This document shows positions 1 through 8,577 of a stretch of DNA of 64,000 bases, one piece after another. The notes under the pieces were generated by a model. That model had not been told where the DNA came from, did not search any database, and saw only the letters and a list, made by a program, of their open reading frames with translations. This DNA comes from JAVVHH01 sp965199585 (GTDB taxonomy: Bacteria; Pseudomonadota; Alphaproteobacteria; Acetobacterales; Acetobacteraceae). The translations under genes were made by a program, and so were the position numbers. The DNA lies in NCBI GenBank assembly GCA_965199585.1, contig CBDASI010000002.1, positions 3,518,438 through 3,582,437 on the forward strand, given 5' to 3'. Position 1 is the first letter of the stretch. Each line of letters starts with the position of its first letter.

Positions 1-465
1 CAGCGCCACGATGCGCAGATGGTCGGTCGCGGTATGGCCGGTCGTGTTCGGCGCCATGTCGGACAGCACGATGGTCGCGGTGCCGCCGAGCATGTCTCGC
101 AATTGCTGTTGCACGGCCGGGTCGTTGAAGTCGCCGACGAACAGGGTCGAGCCCGAGACTGGGTCGATCGGGAGCAGGTCGACGCCGACCACGACCGATG
201 CGCCGCGCTTGACCGCGACCTGCGACCAGCCCCCGGGGGCGGCGCCGAGGTCGATGACCCGGCTGCCGGGCTTGATCAGCTGCAGCTTGTCGTCGAGCTC
301 CATCAGCTTGAACGCGGCGCGCGAACGCAGCCCCTGCTGCTGCGCGGCTCGCACATAAGGGTCGTTCAGCTGGCGCTGCAGCCATTTCTGGGACGCGGTG
401 GTGCGGCCGCGCGCGGTGCGCAATTTGACGGTCAGCCCGCGCTGACCCGGCGGTTGTTCTGGCAT
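1..465 (-). CDS. rlmE: 23S rRNA (uridine-2'-O)-methyltransferase RlmE, 3' part missing
   Basis: Partial gene: its 3' end lies beyond the left edge, and 155 N-terminal codons are visible. The family (FtsJ/RrmJ) methylates the 2'-O of U2552 in the A loop of 23S rRNA, using SAM. Visible marks are the RlmE-type N-terminus with the catalytic Lys in RAAFKLMELDDK, the SAM-binding motif VIDLGAAPGGWSQVA, a second SAM motif VVGVDLLPIDP, and the catalytic Asp in IVLSDMAPN. The ATG complement lies at 463-465. The gene follows the Ppx/GppA gene after 8 bases on the same strand, so the two are probably co-transcribed. The identity is firm; the catalytic C-terminal Lys and Glu are outside the window. Confidence 0.93.
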   Translation of the reverse strand, partial: MPEQPPGQRGLTVKLRTARGRTTASQKWLQRQLNDPYVRAAQQQGLRSRAAFKLMELDDKLQLIKPGSRVIDLGAAPGGWSQVAVKRGASVVVGVDLLPIDPVSGSTLFVGDFNDPAVQQQLRDMLGGTATIVLSDMAPNTTGHTATDHLRIVAL

Positions 466-473
466 AAAGCGGA

Positions 474-1574
474 CTAAACTGGCTGTGGGGGCCGCACCAT
501 CGCACGTTGGCCGCGCATCGCCAAAGGTGTCTGTGCCAAGACGCTGCGTGACGCGGGTTTCCTGGACTGCCGCATCATCCTTAGCAGCATGCCCTCGCGC
601 AATCCGCGGTCGGCGACGGTCACGTCGACCATCGGCCAAGTCTGCCGGATCGCCTCGAACACGGCGCAGCCCGGCAACACGAACTCGACCCGGTCCGGCC
701 CGACGCACGGGTGCGCCGCCAGCCCGGCGGGTCCGAGCCGCTGCAGCAGCGACACCGCGTCGGCGGCATCGCGCGTGCTGATCACGGCGCCGTCGACCAA
801 CGGCCGGCGATAGCGGTCGAGCTTCAGTACCACACCCGCCAGCGTCGTCACCGTGCCGCTGGTCCCCAGCAGGCGGACGCCGCCGTCGCGCGCTTCGTGA
901 CCGATGCAGTGAATGCGCTCGAAACTCTGCAGGCGCACCTTGATGTCGTCGACCATGGCCTGGAACCCGGCCTCGGTGAACCCTGCCCGGCCATACCGCT
1001 CGGCCAGCGTCACGACGCCGACCGGCAGGCTGTCATAGCCGATCAGCTCGGGCGCCCCGTTGCCGAGACGGATCCAGGCCAGCTCGGTCGAGCCGCCGCC
1101 GATGTCGAACAGCAGCGCCCGCCTACCCTCGCCGTGCAGCAGTGGCGCGCAGCTCTCCAGCGTCAGTTCGGCCTCCTCGCGCGTCGAGATCAGGTCGAAG
1201 CGGAGGCCGGTCTCCTCCAGCGCGCGGGCGAGGAACTCGCGTCCATTGACCGCCTGCCGGCACGCCTCGGTTGCCACCGCGCGCACGATCCGCACCGGCC
1301 GCCGCTCGAGGCGGGCCGAAATCGCGGCCAGCGCCGTGAGCGTCCGGTCCATCGCCGGAGAGCCCAGCCGGCCATGCGCCTGTAATCCCTCCCCGAGCCG
1401 CACGGCACGGCTGAAACTATCGACGACGCGGAACTCGGAACCGTGGGTCGGGACGCCGACGAGCAGCCGGCAATTGTTCGTGCCGAGGTCGATCGCCGCG
1501 AACCCGCTGCCACCCTCGGTATGACCGCGACGCGTTTGCGTCCGGCCGCCCTGCTCTACGGCGATGCCTGCCAT
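474..1574 (-). CDS. Ppx/GppA family exopolyphosphatase/pppGpp phosphatase
   Basis: A 366-residue member of the ASKHA-fold Ppx/GppA family, which hydrolyses polyphosphate and/or pppGpp in the cytoplasm. The phosphate-binding P-loops are visible: AIDLGTNNCRLLVG near residue 28 and LLFDIGGGSTELAW near residue 154. The Glu-rich segment TREEAELT and LLGTSGTVTTLAG are also typical. This is the short form of the family, without the C-terminal HD domain. Residues 1-25 before the first motif are Arg/Gly-rich and may not be translated, so the start is the least certain part. It is immediately upstream of rlmE on the same strand, a common neighbourhood in alphaproteobacteria. The sequence does not show whether polyphosphate or pppGpp is the main substrate. 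Confidence 0.9.
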   Translation of the reverse strand: MAGIAVEQGGRTQTRRGHTEGGSGFAAIDLGTNNCRLLVGVPTHGSEFRVVDSFSRAVRLGEGLQAHGRLGSPAMDRTLTALAAISARLERRPVRIVRAVATEACRQAVNGREFLARALEETGLRFDLISTREEAELTLESCAPLLHGEGRRALLFDIGGGSTELAWIRLGNGAPELIGYDSLPVGVVTLAERYGRAGFTEAGFQAMVDDIKVRLQSFERIHCIGHEARDGGVRLLGTSGTVTTLAGVVLKLDRYRRPLVDGAVISTRDAADAVSLLQRLGPAGLAAHPCVGPDRVEFVLPGCAVFEAIRQTWPMVDVTVADRGLREGMLLRMMRQSRKPASRSVLAQTPLAMRGQRAMVRPPQPV

Positions 1575-1666
1575 GTTTTGGCCCTTCCCGAATGAGTGTG
1601 GGCGAAGCAGTGCTCGACGTCGAGCCTCTTCTGACGATCGGCGCGTCCGGCACGGCCGCTTCCCGG

Positions 1667-1695
1667 TTGCGAGCCCTCGTGACCCATGCTAACCA
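1667..1695 (+). promoter_or_regulatory. possible sigma-70-type promoter for tRNA-Gln
   Basis: TTGCGA at 1667-1672 and TAACCA at 1690-1695 are separated by 17 bases and end 22 bases before the tRNA. The match is read by eye and the -10 is poor (three of six consensus bases), so this is tentative. Confidence 0.25.
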
Positions 1696-1717
1696 CTTCG
1701 CCGCACGCAGCGCCGCT

Positions 1718-1791
1718 TGGGGAATAGTTTAGCGGTAGAACCTCCGACTCTGACTCGGATAGCCTTGGTTCGAATCCAGGTTCCCCAGCCA
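1718..1791 (+). tRNA. tRNA-Gln (anticodon CTG)
   Basis: A 74-base cloverleaf. The acceptor stem TGGGGAA (1718-1724) pairs with TTCCCCA (1781-1787). The discriminator base is G and CCA is encoded at 1789-1791. The anticodon stem TCCGA/TCGGA encloses the loop CTCTGAC, giving anticodon CTG, which reads CAG. The T arm contains GGTTCGAATCC. The gene sits upstream of the YhaO-like gene on the same strand, with its 3' end 30 bases before that start codon. No integrase or duplicated tRNA 3' end marks it as an occupied integration site in this window. Confidence 0.97.
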
Positions 1792-1821
1792 GCGGCGTTT
1801 GCGACCACGGGCGGAGACGGC

Positions 1822-3078
1822 GTGAGTTTTCGGTTCGTGCATGCGGCAGACCTCCATCTCGACTCGCCACTACGCTCCCTAGCGCTCCGTGACCCGGCGC
1901 TCGCCGACCTGATCGGCAATGCCACCCGCCGCGCTTTCGTCGCCATCGTCCGCCTCTGTCTCGATGAACGCGTCGACGCGCTGCTCCTGTCCGGCGACCT
2001 GTACGACGGCGATCAGACGTCGATGAAGACGGCACGTTTCCTCGCTGACCAGATCGACGCGCTGCACCGGGCCGGCATCAAGGTTTTCATCATCCGCGGC
2101 AATCACGACGCGCTGTCGAAGATCACCAAGGAGCTCGCCTATCCCGACAGCGTCACCATCTTCGGCGGCCGTGCCTCCGCAATCACGCTGGCCGCCGGCG
2201 ACCGGCCCGTGGTCATCCACGGCATCAGCTTCGCCAACGCGCACGCGCCGGAAAGCCTGCTCACCAAGTTCCGCCCGCCGGTCGAGGGCGCGGTCAACAT
2301 CGGCCTGCTGCACACCAGCCTCGGCGGCACGGCGGGCCACGATCCCTACGCGCCCTGCGACGTCGCCGACCTGCATCAAAGCGGCTTTCGCTATTGGGCG
2401 CTCGGGCACATCCACGGCCGCTCCGCCCTGACGGGAGACGCCACCATCGTGATGCCCGGCATGCCGCAGGGCCGCGACATCGGCGAGGCCGGCGCCAAAT
2501 CGGTGACGCTCGTGACCGTGGCCGATGACGGCGCGATCATATTGGAGGCGCGGCACACCAGCGTCGCCCAATTCGAACGCGTCACCGTCGATCTGGACGG
2601 GATCGAGGACTGGCGCGGGATGGCGGCTGCGTTCGGCACCGCGCTGGGCGTCGCCCGCGACGGCGCCGTCTCCGAGCACCTGGTCGCACGCCTGCGACTG
2701 ACCGGCACCACGCCGCTCGCATGGCGCCTGCGACGCGACGCCGACCTGTTGCGGACCGAGGCCGAGCACCAGGCCGCCGCCGCCGGCCGGACCTGGATCG
2801 ACAAGCTCGAGATCGACGTCCAGCCCCCCGTTTCCGCGCCACAGCGTTTCGCCGCCGACCCACTGGACGAGCTACGCCGCCTGATGGGCGAGATCGCCGA
2901 GGACGCGTCCTACCGTGCCGAGATCGCCGATATCGCGGAGGACCTGCGCGCCCAGTTGCCGCCCGAATGCCGTTCCGTCCTCGGTGCCGACCCGGCCGCC
3001 TTCGGCGCCGCCCTTGAGACGGCGACCCGGGACGGGATCGACGAGATCCTCGCGCGATTGAAGACCGGAGGCGGCTGA
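1822..3078 (+). CDS. SbcD/YhaO-like metallophosphoesterase (DNA repair exonuclease)
   Basis: A 418-residue calcineurin-like phosphoesterase of the Mre11/SbcD/YhaO group. It is expected to be a Mn-dependent DNA nuclease working with the ATPase encoded next to it. Metal-binding motifs appear in family order: HAADLHLDSPL at the N-terminus, LSGDLYDG, IRGNHDA, LLHTSLGG and ALGHIHGR. The start chosen is GTG 1822, preceded by GGCGGAG at 1811-1817. The open frame continues upstream through the tRNA, but those codons are not protein-like. The stop overlaps the next gene's ATG by one base (TGATG), which indicates translational coupling. The C-terminal half is alpha-helical with DUF-like character, as in YhaO. 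In Bacillus the yhaO-yhaN pair is linked to DNA damage tolerance; its exact substrate is not known from sequence. Confidence 0.88.
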   Translation: MSFRFVHAADLHLDSPLRSLALRDPALADLIGNATRRAFVAIVRLCLDERVDALLLSGDLYDGDQTSMKTARFLADQIDALHRAGIKVFIIRGNHDALSKITKELAYPDSVTIFGGRASAITLAAGDRPVVIHGISFANAHAPESLLTKFRPPVEGAVNIGLLHTSLGGTAGHDPYAPCDVADLHQSGFRYWALGHIHGRSALTGDATIVMPGMPQGRDIGEAGAKSVTLVTVADDGAIILEARHTSVAQFERVTVDLDGIEDWRGMAAAFGTALGVARDGAVSEHLVARLRLTGTTPLAWRLRRDADLLRTEAEHQAAAAGRTWIDKLEIDVQPPVSAPQRFAADPLDELRRLMGEIAEDASYRAEIADIAEDLRAQLPPECRSVLGADPAAFGAALETATRDGIDEILARLKTGGG

Positions 3079-6000
3079 TGCGGCTGCGCCGGCTCGAGCT
3101 GGCCCGCTACGGCAAGTTCACCGACCGCAGCATCGATTTCGGCGAAGCCGTCCCCGACGCGCCAGACCTGCACGTCGTCTACGGCCCCAACGAGGCCGGC
3201 AAGTCGACCCTGTTCGCCGGGTTCCTCGACCTGCTGTTCGGCATCGAGCTGCAGAGCCGTTACGGCTTCCTGCACCCGTACGAGACCATGCGCGTCGGCG
3301 GCTGCCTCGAACTGTCGGACGGTCCGCATGAGCTGATGCGGGTCAAGAAGCCGCAGCCGACCCTGCGCGACGCCAACGACCGGCCGGTCGCGCAGACGCT
3401 GCTGGCCGGGGCACTGAGCGGCCTCGACCGCGCGGCGTACCGCACGATGTTCTCGCTCGACGACGAGACGCTGGAGAGCGGCGGCAACAGTATCCTGGCC
3501 AGCAACGGCGAGCTGGGGGAGCTGCTGTTCTCCGCCAGCGCCGGCCTCGCCGAACTGAGCCAGACCCTGCTCGAGATCCGCCAGGACGCCGACACCTTCG
3601 CCAAGATCCGCGGCCGCTCCGGCGAGCTGCAGAAGCTCAAGGCGGCTCTGGCGACGCTGAAGCAGGAGCGCGACGCGATCGACGTCCAGGCCGGCGCCTA
3701 CGCGCAACTGGCCAAGCAGCGCGACGATGCCGAGCGCGAGTATGGCCTCGCCTTGGCCGAGCTCTCCCGCCGGCAGGTCGAGCTGGCGCGGCTGCGGCGG
3801 CTGCGGCTCGCGCTGCCCCGGCTGGCGGCGTTGCGCGCCATCACCGAACGGCTGGATCGCTTCGGCCCCCTCCCCTCGGTGCCCGACGGTTGGCAGACCG
3901 AGCTGCCTCAACTCGAACGCGACGCCTCGCGCCACCGCTCGGCGACCGAGCGGACCGGCGAGGCGGTCGAACTCCTGGTCCGGGCGCTCGAAGCTTTACC
4001 CGCCGACCCCGCCGCCATCTCCATCGCCAGCCAAATGAGCCAACTCGAGGGTCTCGGCGCGCGCGATCTGACCGCGCAGCTCGACCTGCCGCCACGGCGC
4101 GCCGACCTGGCCCGCGCCGACGAGGCAGTTCGCCGCATCCTGATCGCCCTCGGCCGCGCCGACGCGCCGGACCCCGCCGCGCTCCTGCTCACGGTCGCGC
4201 AGACGGGCACCATCGAAGCTCTATTGAGCCGACGTTCCGGCATCGAGCAGAGCCTCGCCATCACCAATGACGAGCTGCTGGACGCGGCGCACCGCCTTGC
4301 CATCGCGCGCGGCAGGCTGGGGCCCGACCTGGTGACCCCACCGGGTTTGGCGCTGGTCAGGGCGGCCCTGGCCGATTGGCAGTCGAGCGATCACGCCGCT
4401 CGTCTGCGCACCGCTTCGAGCGCGCGGGAGCAGCGTGCCCAGGCCCTTGCGGACGCGCTCGGCGCGCTGCATCCATGGTCCGGCGACGTCGCTGACCTGG
4501 CCGCCTTGGTGCTGCCGTCGGCGCAGGTCGTGCAGGGTTGGGCGGCCGAGGCGGAGCGCGTCGGGCGGGAACTGGCCCTGCGCCAGGCACCGATCGAGAC
4601 GCTCGAGGCCGAACTGATCGCGCGGGAGGCCGAGCTCGCGTCGGCGGTGCATCGATCGCCGGACCAGGACGACGTCGACCTCAGGACGGTGCGGGAAGCC
4701 GCCTGGGCCGCACATCGCCGCGCGCTCGACGACAGCAGCGCCGACCGCTTCGAGGCCGCCTTGCGCCGCGACGACGCCGCTGCCGCCGACCGCCTGGCCG
4801 CGGAACGCACCCACGCACAACGCGCCGAAGCGGTCCAAGCCGCGGCCCACAAGCGGGCCGAGCTCGCCGACGCCAAGCGCAAGCTGGCCGCAGCGGTCGA
4901 GGCCGAGCGCGCCCGCGCCGCCCGGCTCGACGCCGACCTGGCGACCGTCAGCCCGGCCTTGCGGCCGCTCTCCGCCGCCGCGTTCGCCGCCTGGCACCCG
5001 CTCCGTCAGGTCGCCCTGACCACCGGGTCGCATCTTCGGGACGCCGAGCGCGACGTCACCCAGGCCCGCAGCGACGAGGCCGGTCTGCGCACCCGGCTCG
5101 GGGCCGCGCTGACCCAGGCCGCGATCGCCCATGACCCGGCCGCCCCCGCCGCGACGCTCGCGATCCTCGCCCGCGAGAGCATCGACCGCGATGCCATGCT
5201 CGACGCGCTGCGCAAGGACTTCGCGGATTGCGAGCGGAACCTCGCTGCCCGCGAGCCCGCGGTCGACAAGGCCGCGCGGACAGATCAGGCGTGGCGCGCC
5301 GCCTGGCAGGCCGCGTGCGCCGGATGCGGGCTCGACGCGGCGGCGCCGCCGGAGACCGTGCGCGCCATGCTGGCCGCGCTCGCCTCGCTCGGCCCCGCGC
5401 TCGAAAAGCGCGACGACCTAGCCGGCCGCATCCGCGACATGGAACACGATCGGTCCGCCTTCGCTGCGCTGGTCACCGGCCTGGCCGCCAGCCTGGGGAT
5501 CGAGACGGACGGCCGCCCGGCGTCGAGCCTCGTCGCCGTACTGACCGAGCGCGTTCGGTCCGCCATCCATGGTGAGAGCGAGCGGGTTCGCTTGGAGCGC
5601 GCGCTGGTCGACGCGCGGGAGGCCGACCGGGTCGCCAGGCACGACGCCAGCGCGCATGCCGGCCGGGTCGACGAGATGATGCGGGCGCTGCAGGCGACCT
5701 CGCTGCTCGAAGTGGCCGACCGGCTGCGCGACGTCCGGGAGAAAGCGGATGCGGAGCTGCAGGCCGCCACGGCGCGGCGGGAGCTCCTGGCGACGTTGGA
5801 CATCGCCACGATCGGCGAGGCGGAAACGATGCTTGCCGGTCACACCGATACGGCGCTGGAAGGCGAGGAAGCCGCGCTGGTGACGCCGCGCGACACGCTC
5901 GAGCTCCGCATCCGCGCCCTGTTCGCCGAGCGCGAGGCCGCGGCCGCCCGCATCGCGGCGGTCGGCGGCGATGACGTTGCAGCCCGCATCGAGGAGCGCC

Positions 6001-6515
6001 GCCGCACGCAACTGCTCGAGATCGAGGATAAGGCCAGCCACTACCTACGCCTGCGCATCGGCATCGCCGCCGCCGACCGCGCGCTGCGCGCCTATCGCGA
6101 CCAGCATCGCAGCTCGATGATGCAGCAGGCCTCGGACGCGTTCAGCCTCATCAGCCGCGGCACCTACCGTGGCCTCGGCACCCAGCCGGGACGCGACGGC
6201 GACATCCTCGTCGCGCTAGCTGCCAACGGCAGCTCGAAACTGGCACAGGACCTCTCGAAGGGCGCCCGGTTCCAACTCTATCTCGCCTTGCGCGCCGCCG
6301 GCTATCGGGAGTTCGCCAAGCTCCGCCCCACCGTGCCGTTCATCGCCGACGACATCATGGAGACCTTCGACGATTTCCGCGCCGAGGAGACGCTCAAGGT
6401 CCTCGCCGACATGTCCCGCCTCGGACAGGTGATCTACCTAACCCATCACGGCCACCTGCGCGACCTCGCCATGCGCGTGGTGCCCAGCGTGAGGACCTAC
6501 GACCTGCTTCCGTGA
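3078..6515 (+). CDS. SbcC/YhaN-like AAA ATPase with long coiled coil
   Basis: A 1145-residue SMC/Rad50-like ATPase, partner of the upstream nuclease. Walker A is YGPNEAGKSTLF at residues 35-46. The ABC signature (DLSKGARFQLYLALRAAG) and Walker B (FIADDIMETFDDF) lie in the last 100 residues, with a final His switch in LTHHGHL. The roughly 900 residues between are rich in Ala, Glu, Arg and Leu and read as antiparallel coiled coil with a non-CxxC apex. A region near residue 740 holds CAGCG, but it does not look like a standard zinc hook. The N-terminal GKFTDRSIDFG matches YhaN. The two-subunit complex would process DNA ends in the cytoplasm. The start is fixed by the one-base overlap with the nuclease gene. 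Confidence 0.88.
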   Translation: MRLRRLELARYGKFTDRSIDFGEAVPDAPDLHVVYGPNEAGKSTLFAGFLDLLFGIELQSRYGFLHPYETMRVGGCLELSDGPHELMRVKKPQPTLRDANDRPVAQTLLAGALSGLDRAAYRTMFSLDDETLESGGNSILASNGELGELLFSASAGLAELSQTLLEIRQDADTFAKIRGRSGELQKLKAALATLKQERDAIDVQAGAYAQLAKQRDDAEREYGLALAELSRRQVELARLRRLRLALPRLAALRAITERLDRFGPLPSVPDGWQTELPQLERDASRHRSATERTGEAVELLVRALEALPADPAAISIASQMSQLEGLGARDLTAQLDLPPRRADLARADEAVRRILIALGRADAPDPAALLLTVAQTGTIEALLSRRSGIEQSLAITNDELLDAAHRLAIARGRLGPDLVTPPGLALVRAALADWQSSDHAARLRTASSAREQRAQALADALGALHPWSGDVADLAALVLPSAQVVQGWAAEAERVGRELALRQAPIETLEAELIAREAELASAVHRSPDQDDVDLRTVREAAWAAHRRALDDSSADRFEAALRRDDAAAADRLAAERTHAQRAEAVQAAAHKRAELADAKRKLAAAVEAERARAARLDADLATVSPALRPLSAAAFAAWHPLRQVALTTGSHLRDAERDVTQARSDEAGLRTRLGAALTQAAIAHDPAAPAATLAILARESIDRDAMLDALRKDFADCERNLAAREPAVDKAARTDQAWRAAWQAACAGCGLDAAAPPETVRAMLAALASLGPALEKRDDLAGRIRDMEHDRSAFAALVTGLAASLGIETDGRPASSLVAVLTERVRSAIHGESERVRLERALVDAREADRVARHDASAHAGRVDEMMRALQATSLLEVADRLRDVREKADAELQAATARRELLATLDIATIGEAETMLAGHTDTALEGEEAALVTPRDTLELRIRALFAEREAAAARIAAVGGDDVAARIEERRRTQLLEIEDKASHYLRLRIGIAAADRALRAYRDQHRSSMMQQASDAFSLISRGTYRGLGTQPGRDGDILVALAANGSSKLAQDLSKGARFQLYLALRAAGYREFAKLRPTVPFIADDIMETFDDFRAEETLKVLADMSRLGQVIYLTHHGHLRDLAMRVVPSVRTYDLLP

Positions 6516-6594
6516 TCTCATGTTAACTTTTGACACGAGGATGTGCGGCGATGCGGCGATGCTTTGTGCGTCGGCACCCTCATCTCCCGCTGCA

Positions 6595-7434
6595 ATGATT
6601 CGTTATCTGATCGCCGAGAGCGAAACCACCGATCAACGCGAGCGACGCCGCCGCACGACGGGCTTGAGTTCAGCGGAGAGCTTCGCCGCCACGCTGCGCG
6701 TCCTCACCCCCGGCGCGATCTGCGACATCGCCCGCCCGCACGAGGCGGACTCCCAACTTCCCGGCCCGCTCGGCGGCTATGACGGGGTGTTCCTCAGCGG
6801 CTCGCCTTTGCATGTCTATGACGACAAGCCCGAGACGAGGCGGCAGCTCGCCTTCATGCGCGCCGTATTCGCCTCCGGCACGCCGAGCTTCGGTTCGTGC
6901 GCTGGGCTGCAGGTGGCGGTTGCCGCCGCGGGGGGCGATGTCGCCAAGGCGCCCCGTCACGAGGTCGCCATCGCTCGGCGGATCACCGCGACCGACGCCG
7001 GCCGCCGCCACCCGCTCCTCGCCGGCCGGCCCGACGTCTGGGACGCGCTGGCGATCCATTCCGATCAGGTGACCCGGCTGCCATCCGGCGCGACCCTGCT
7101 GGCCGGCAACAAGCTGTGCCCGATCCAGGCGGCAGAGATCCGTTTCGACAACGGCGTGTTCTGGGGAGTGCAGTATCATCCCGAACTGACGCCGCAGGAG
7201 ATTGCCCAGGCCATGCTGCGGCAGTCCGACGACATCATCGAGCAGGGCCTCGCGCGCACCGAAGCCGATGTGTCCGACCAAGCGGCACGGCTGCAGGCGC
7301 TTGGTGACGATCCGACCCGTGACGACCTGGCCTGGTGCCTCGGCGTCGACCTCCAGATCACCGACCCGGTCGAACGACACCGCGAGCTTGCCAACTTCAT
7401 CGAGACCCAATGCCGGGTCCGGGTCGCCGCTTAG
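6595..7434 (+). CDS. class I glutamine amidotransferase (GMP synthase-like GATase domain)
   Basis: A 279-residue stand-alone class I glutaminase-type domain. The nucleophile elbow is FGSCAGLQ with Cys102, and the His/Glu of the triad are in QYHPEL (His195, Glu197). This arrangement is used in GMP synthase-like and gamma-glutamyl peptide hydrolases. About 60 extra residues follow the usual domain end and carry no motif I recognise. The start chosen is ATG 6595 (MIRYLIAESE), where homology to GATases begins. In-frame ATGs at 6520 and 6541 would add 18-25 residues with no family resemblance. No strong ribosome binding site decides between them. The substrate amine acceptor is unknown. The stop overlaps the stop of the minus-strand mini-gene at 7431. 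Confidence 0.8.
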   Translation: MIRYLIAESETTDQRERRRRTTGLSSAESFAATLRVLTPGAICDIARPHEADSQLPGPLGGYDGVFLSGSPLHVYDDKPETRRQLAFMRAVFASGTPSFGSCAGLQVAVAAAGGDVAKAPRHEVAIARRITATDAGRRHPLLAGRPDVWDALAIHSDQVTRLPSGATLLAGNKLCPIQAAEIRFDNGVFWGVQYHPELTPQEIAQAMLRQSDDIIEQGLARTEADVSDQAARLQALGDDPTRDDLAWCLGVDLQITDPVERHRELANFIETQCRVRVAA

Positions 7435-7592
7435 AGCAGCACAATTATAAGGTAGAGCGTGGCGGCAAACAGGATTCCGCCACCGATGACCGACAGCACC
7501 TGACCGACAACCGAAACGGCGACGGGAGCGCGCTGGGACAGCCCCGTATCGGCGTCGTCACTGTAGAAATGTGGATAAGTTATATAGCTCAT
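7431..7592 (-). CDS. 53-residue single-pass membrane mini-protein
   Basis: A short minus-strand reading frame: ATG complement at 7590-7592, TAA complement at 7431-7433. The product begins MSYITYPHFYSDDADTGLSQ. Its last 30 residues are a hydrophobic helix with a GGGILFAATLYLIIVLL core, so it would be a C-tail or single-pass membrane peptide. GGGAGCGGGAA precedes the ATG by about seven bases. The frame is intact and hydrophobic in a region whose other frames are not protein-like. Its 3' end overlaps the 3' end of the convergent amidotransferase gene by three bases. I do not recognise the family. Confidence 0.5.
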   Translation of the reverse strand: MSYITYPHFYSDDADTGLSQRAPVAVSVVGQVLSVIGGGILFAATLYLIIVLL

Positions 7593-7681
7593 CTAGGCGT
7601 TCCCGCTCCCGTCGCAGGAGTAACGCTACACGCACCTAGAGGAACAATACAAGAACATTGATCGCCGTTTCCAGTGAGCGA

Positions 7682-8077
7682 TCAGCCCCCGTAGTCAGTG
7701 TCGCTCACCTTCTCCATCCAGTCCACCGGCGAACCGTCGAGCTTCTCCTGCACGGCGATGTGCGACATCGCCGTGGTCGGCCCGGCGCCGTGCCAATGCT
7801 TCTCGCCGGGCGGAAAGAACACCACGTCGCCCGGTCGGATCTCCTCGATCGGCCCACCCAGACGTTGCGCCCGGCCGCAGCCGGCGGTGACGATCAGGGT
7901 CTGGCCGAGCGGATGCGTGTGCCAGGCGGTGCGGGCGCCGGGCTCGAAGGTGACGAGCGCCATGGCGACCCGCGCCGGATCCGGCGGCGAGAAGAGTGGG
8001 TCGATCCGCACCGTGCCGGTGAAATACTCGGCCGGACCTTTGGCCGAGGGCTGACTGCCGCTGCGCTTGATGTCCAT
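7682..8077 (-). CDS. small cupin-domain protein
   Basis: A 131-residue single-domain cupin of the type often annotated as cupin-domain or carboxymuconolactone-decarboxylase-associated protein. Cupin motif 1 is visible as PGARTAWHTHPLGQTLIVTAG, with two metal-ligand His (HTH) and Gln in place of the usual Glu. Motif 2 is PGDVVFFPPGEKHWHGAG, with the third His. This suggests a metal-binding beta-barrel enzyme or ligand sensor in the cytoplasm; there is no signal peptide. The substrate cannot be read from the sequence. A 7 bp inverted repeat (7659-7665/7678-7684) overlaps its stop codon. It is alone on its strand, with 80 bases to the next minus-strand gene. Confidence 0.8.
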   Translation of the reverse strand: MDIKRSGSQPSAKGPAEYFTGTVRIDPLFSPPDPARVAMALVTFEPGARTAWHTHPLGQTLIVTAGCGRAQRLGGPIEEIRPGDVVFFPPGEKHWHGAGPTTAMSHIAVQEKLDGSPVDWMEKVSDTDYGG

Positions 8078-8160
8078 TCCATCGTCTCCGTTGAGCCGCG
8101 CCTACTGCGCGGACCCAACGATAAACGCCGCTGCTCCAAGAAGGTCGCTATCGCCCGCGG

Positions 8161-8517
8161 CTAACGTGGATATCCGTCGTCGAAGCGCCTGTCACGCCGG
8201 ATCGCGGGCGGCAAGCGTCTCGATGTATAAGGGTTGGCCTGTGGCGTCGGATATGCGCCGGCTCCATACGGGTCCTGCTGGGTGCCGCCGCCCATCTGCG
8301 GCGAGGCGTAAATCTCGATCGGCGGATCTTCGGCCCGCCGCTGCTCCTGGCGCGGCGCATGGGGCGCGTTGAAAATCTCCGGCTCCGGCCGTGGATGCTC
8401 ACTGCGCGGCCGGACCGGCTCGCCGGTCAGAATATCGATGCGCGGCCCCTGCTGCGCGACGGCCGGGGCGGCCAGCAGCGTGACGGCGGCGAGAAGGGCG
8501 AGCGTGCGACTGGACAT
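8161..8517 (-). CDS. small secreted proline-rich protein of unknown function
   Basis: A 118-residue protein. The chosen start (ATG complement 8515-8517) gives a clear Sec signal peptide, MSSRTLALLAAVTLLAAPAVA, with cleavage expected after AVA. The open frame extends 10 codons further upstream, but that would push the signal away from the N-terminus. The mature part is rich in Pro, Arg, Gln and Glu and has no predicted globular domain or cysteines, so it is probably an intrinsically disordered periplasmic protein. I recognise no family. It lies downstream of pdxA2 on the same strand with 60 bases between them. Confidence 0.6.
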   Translation of the reverse strand: MSSRTLALLAAVTLLAAPAVAQQGPRIDILTGEPVRPRSEHPRPEPEIFNAPHAPRQEQRRAEDPPIEIYASPQMGGGTQQDPYGAGAYPTPQANPYTSRRLPPAIRRDRRFDDGYPR

Positions 8518-8577
8518 GGCAGAGCCGGGCTGTGGCACGGTGATCATACCATGTTAACGACGCTCCGTCGCGGTCGA

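Noticed and set aside
1718..1791. tRNA-Gln as an integration site for an island
   Set aside because: No integrase, no second copy of the tRNA 3' end and no mobile genes in the following DNA.
7659..7684. Terminator hairpin TGATCGC/GCGATCA after the cupin gene
   Set aside because: The stem is only 7 bp with a 12-base loop and overlaps the stop codon; no T run of note follows.
8161..8517. The small secreted protein as a missing PelC
   Set aside because: It has no lipoprotein box, no PelC motif and lies 24 kb from the Pel locus.
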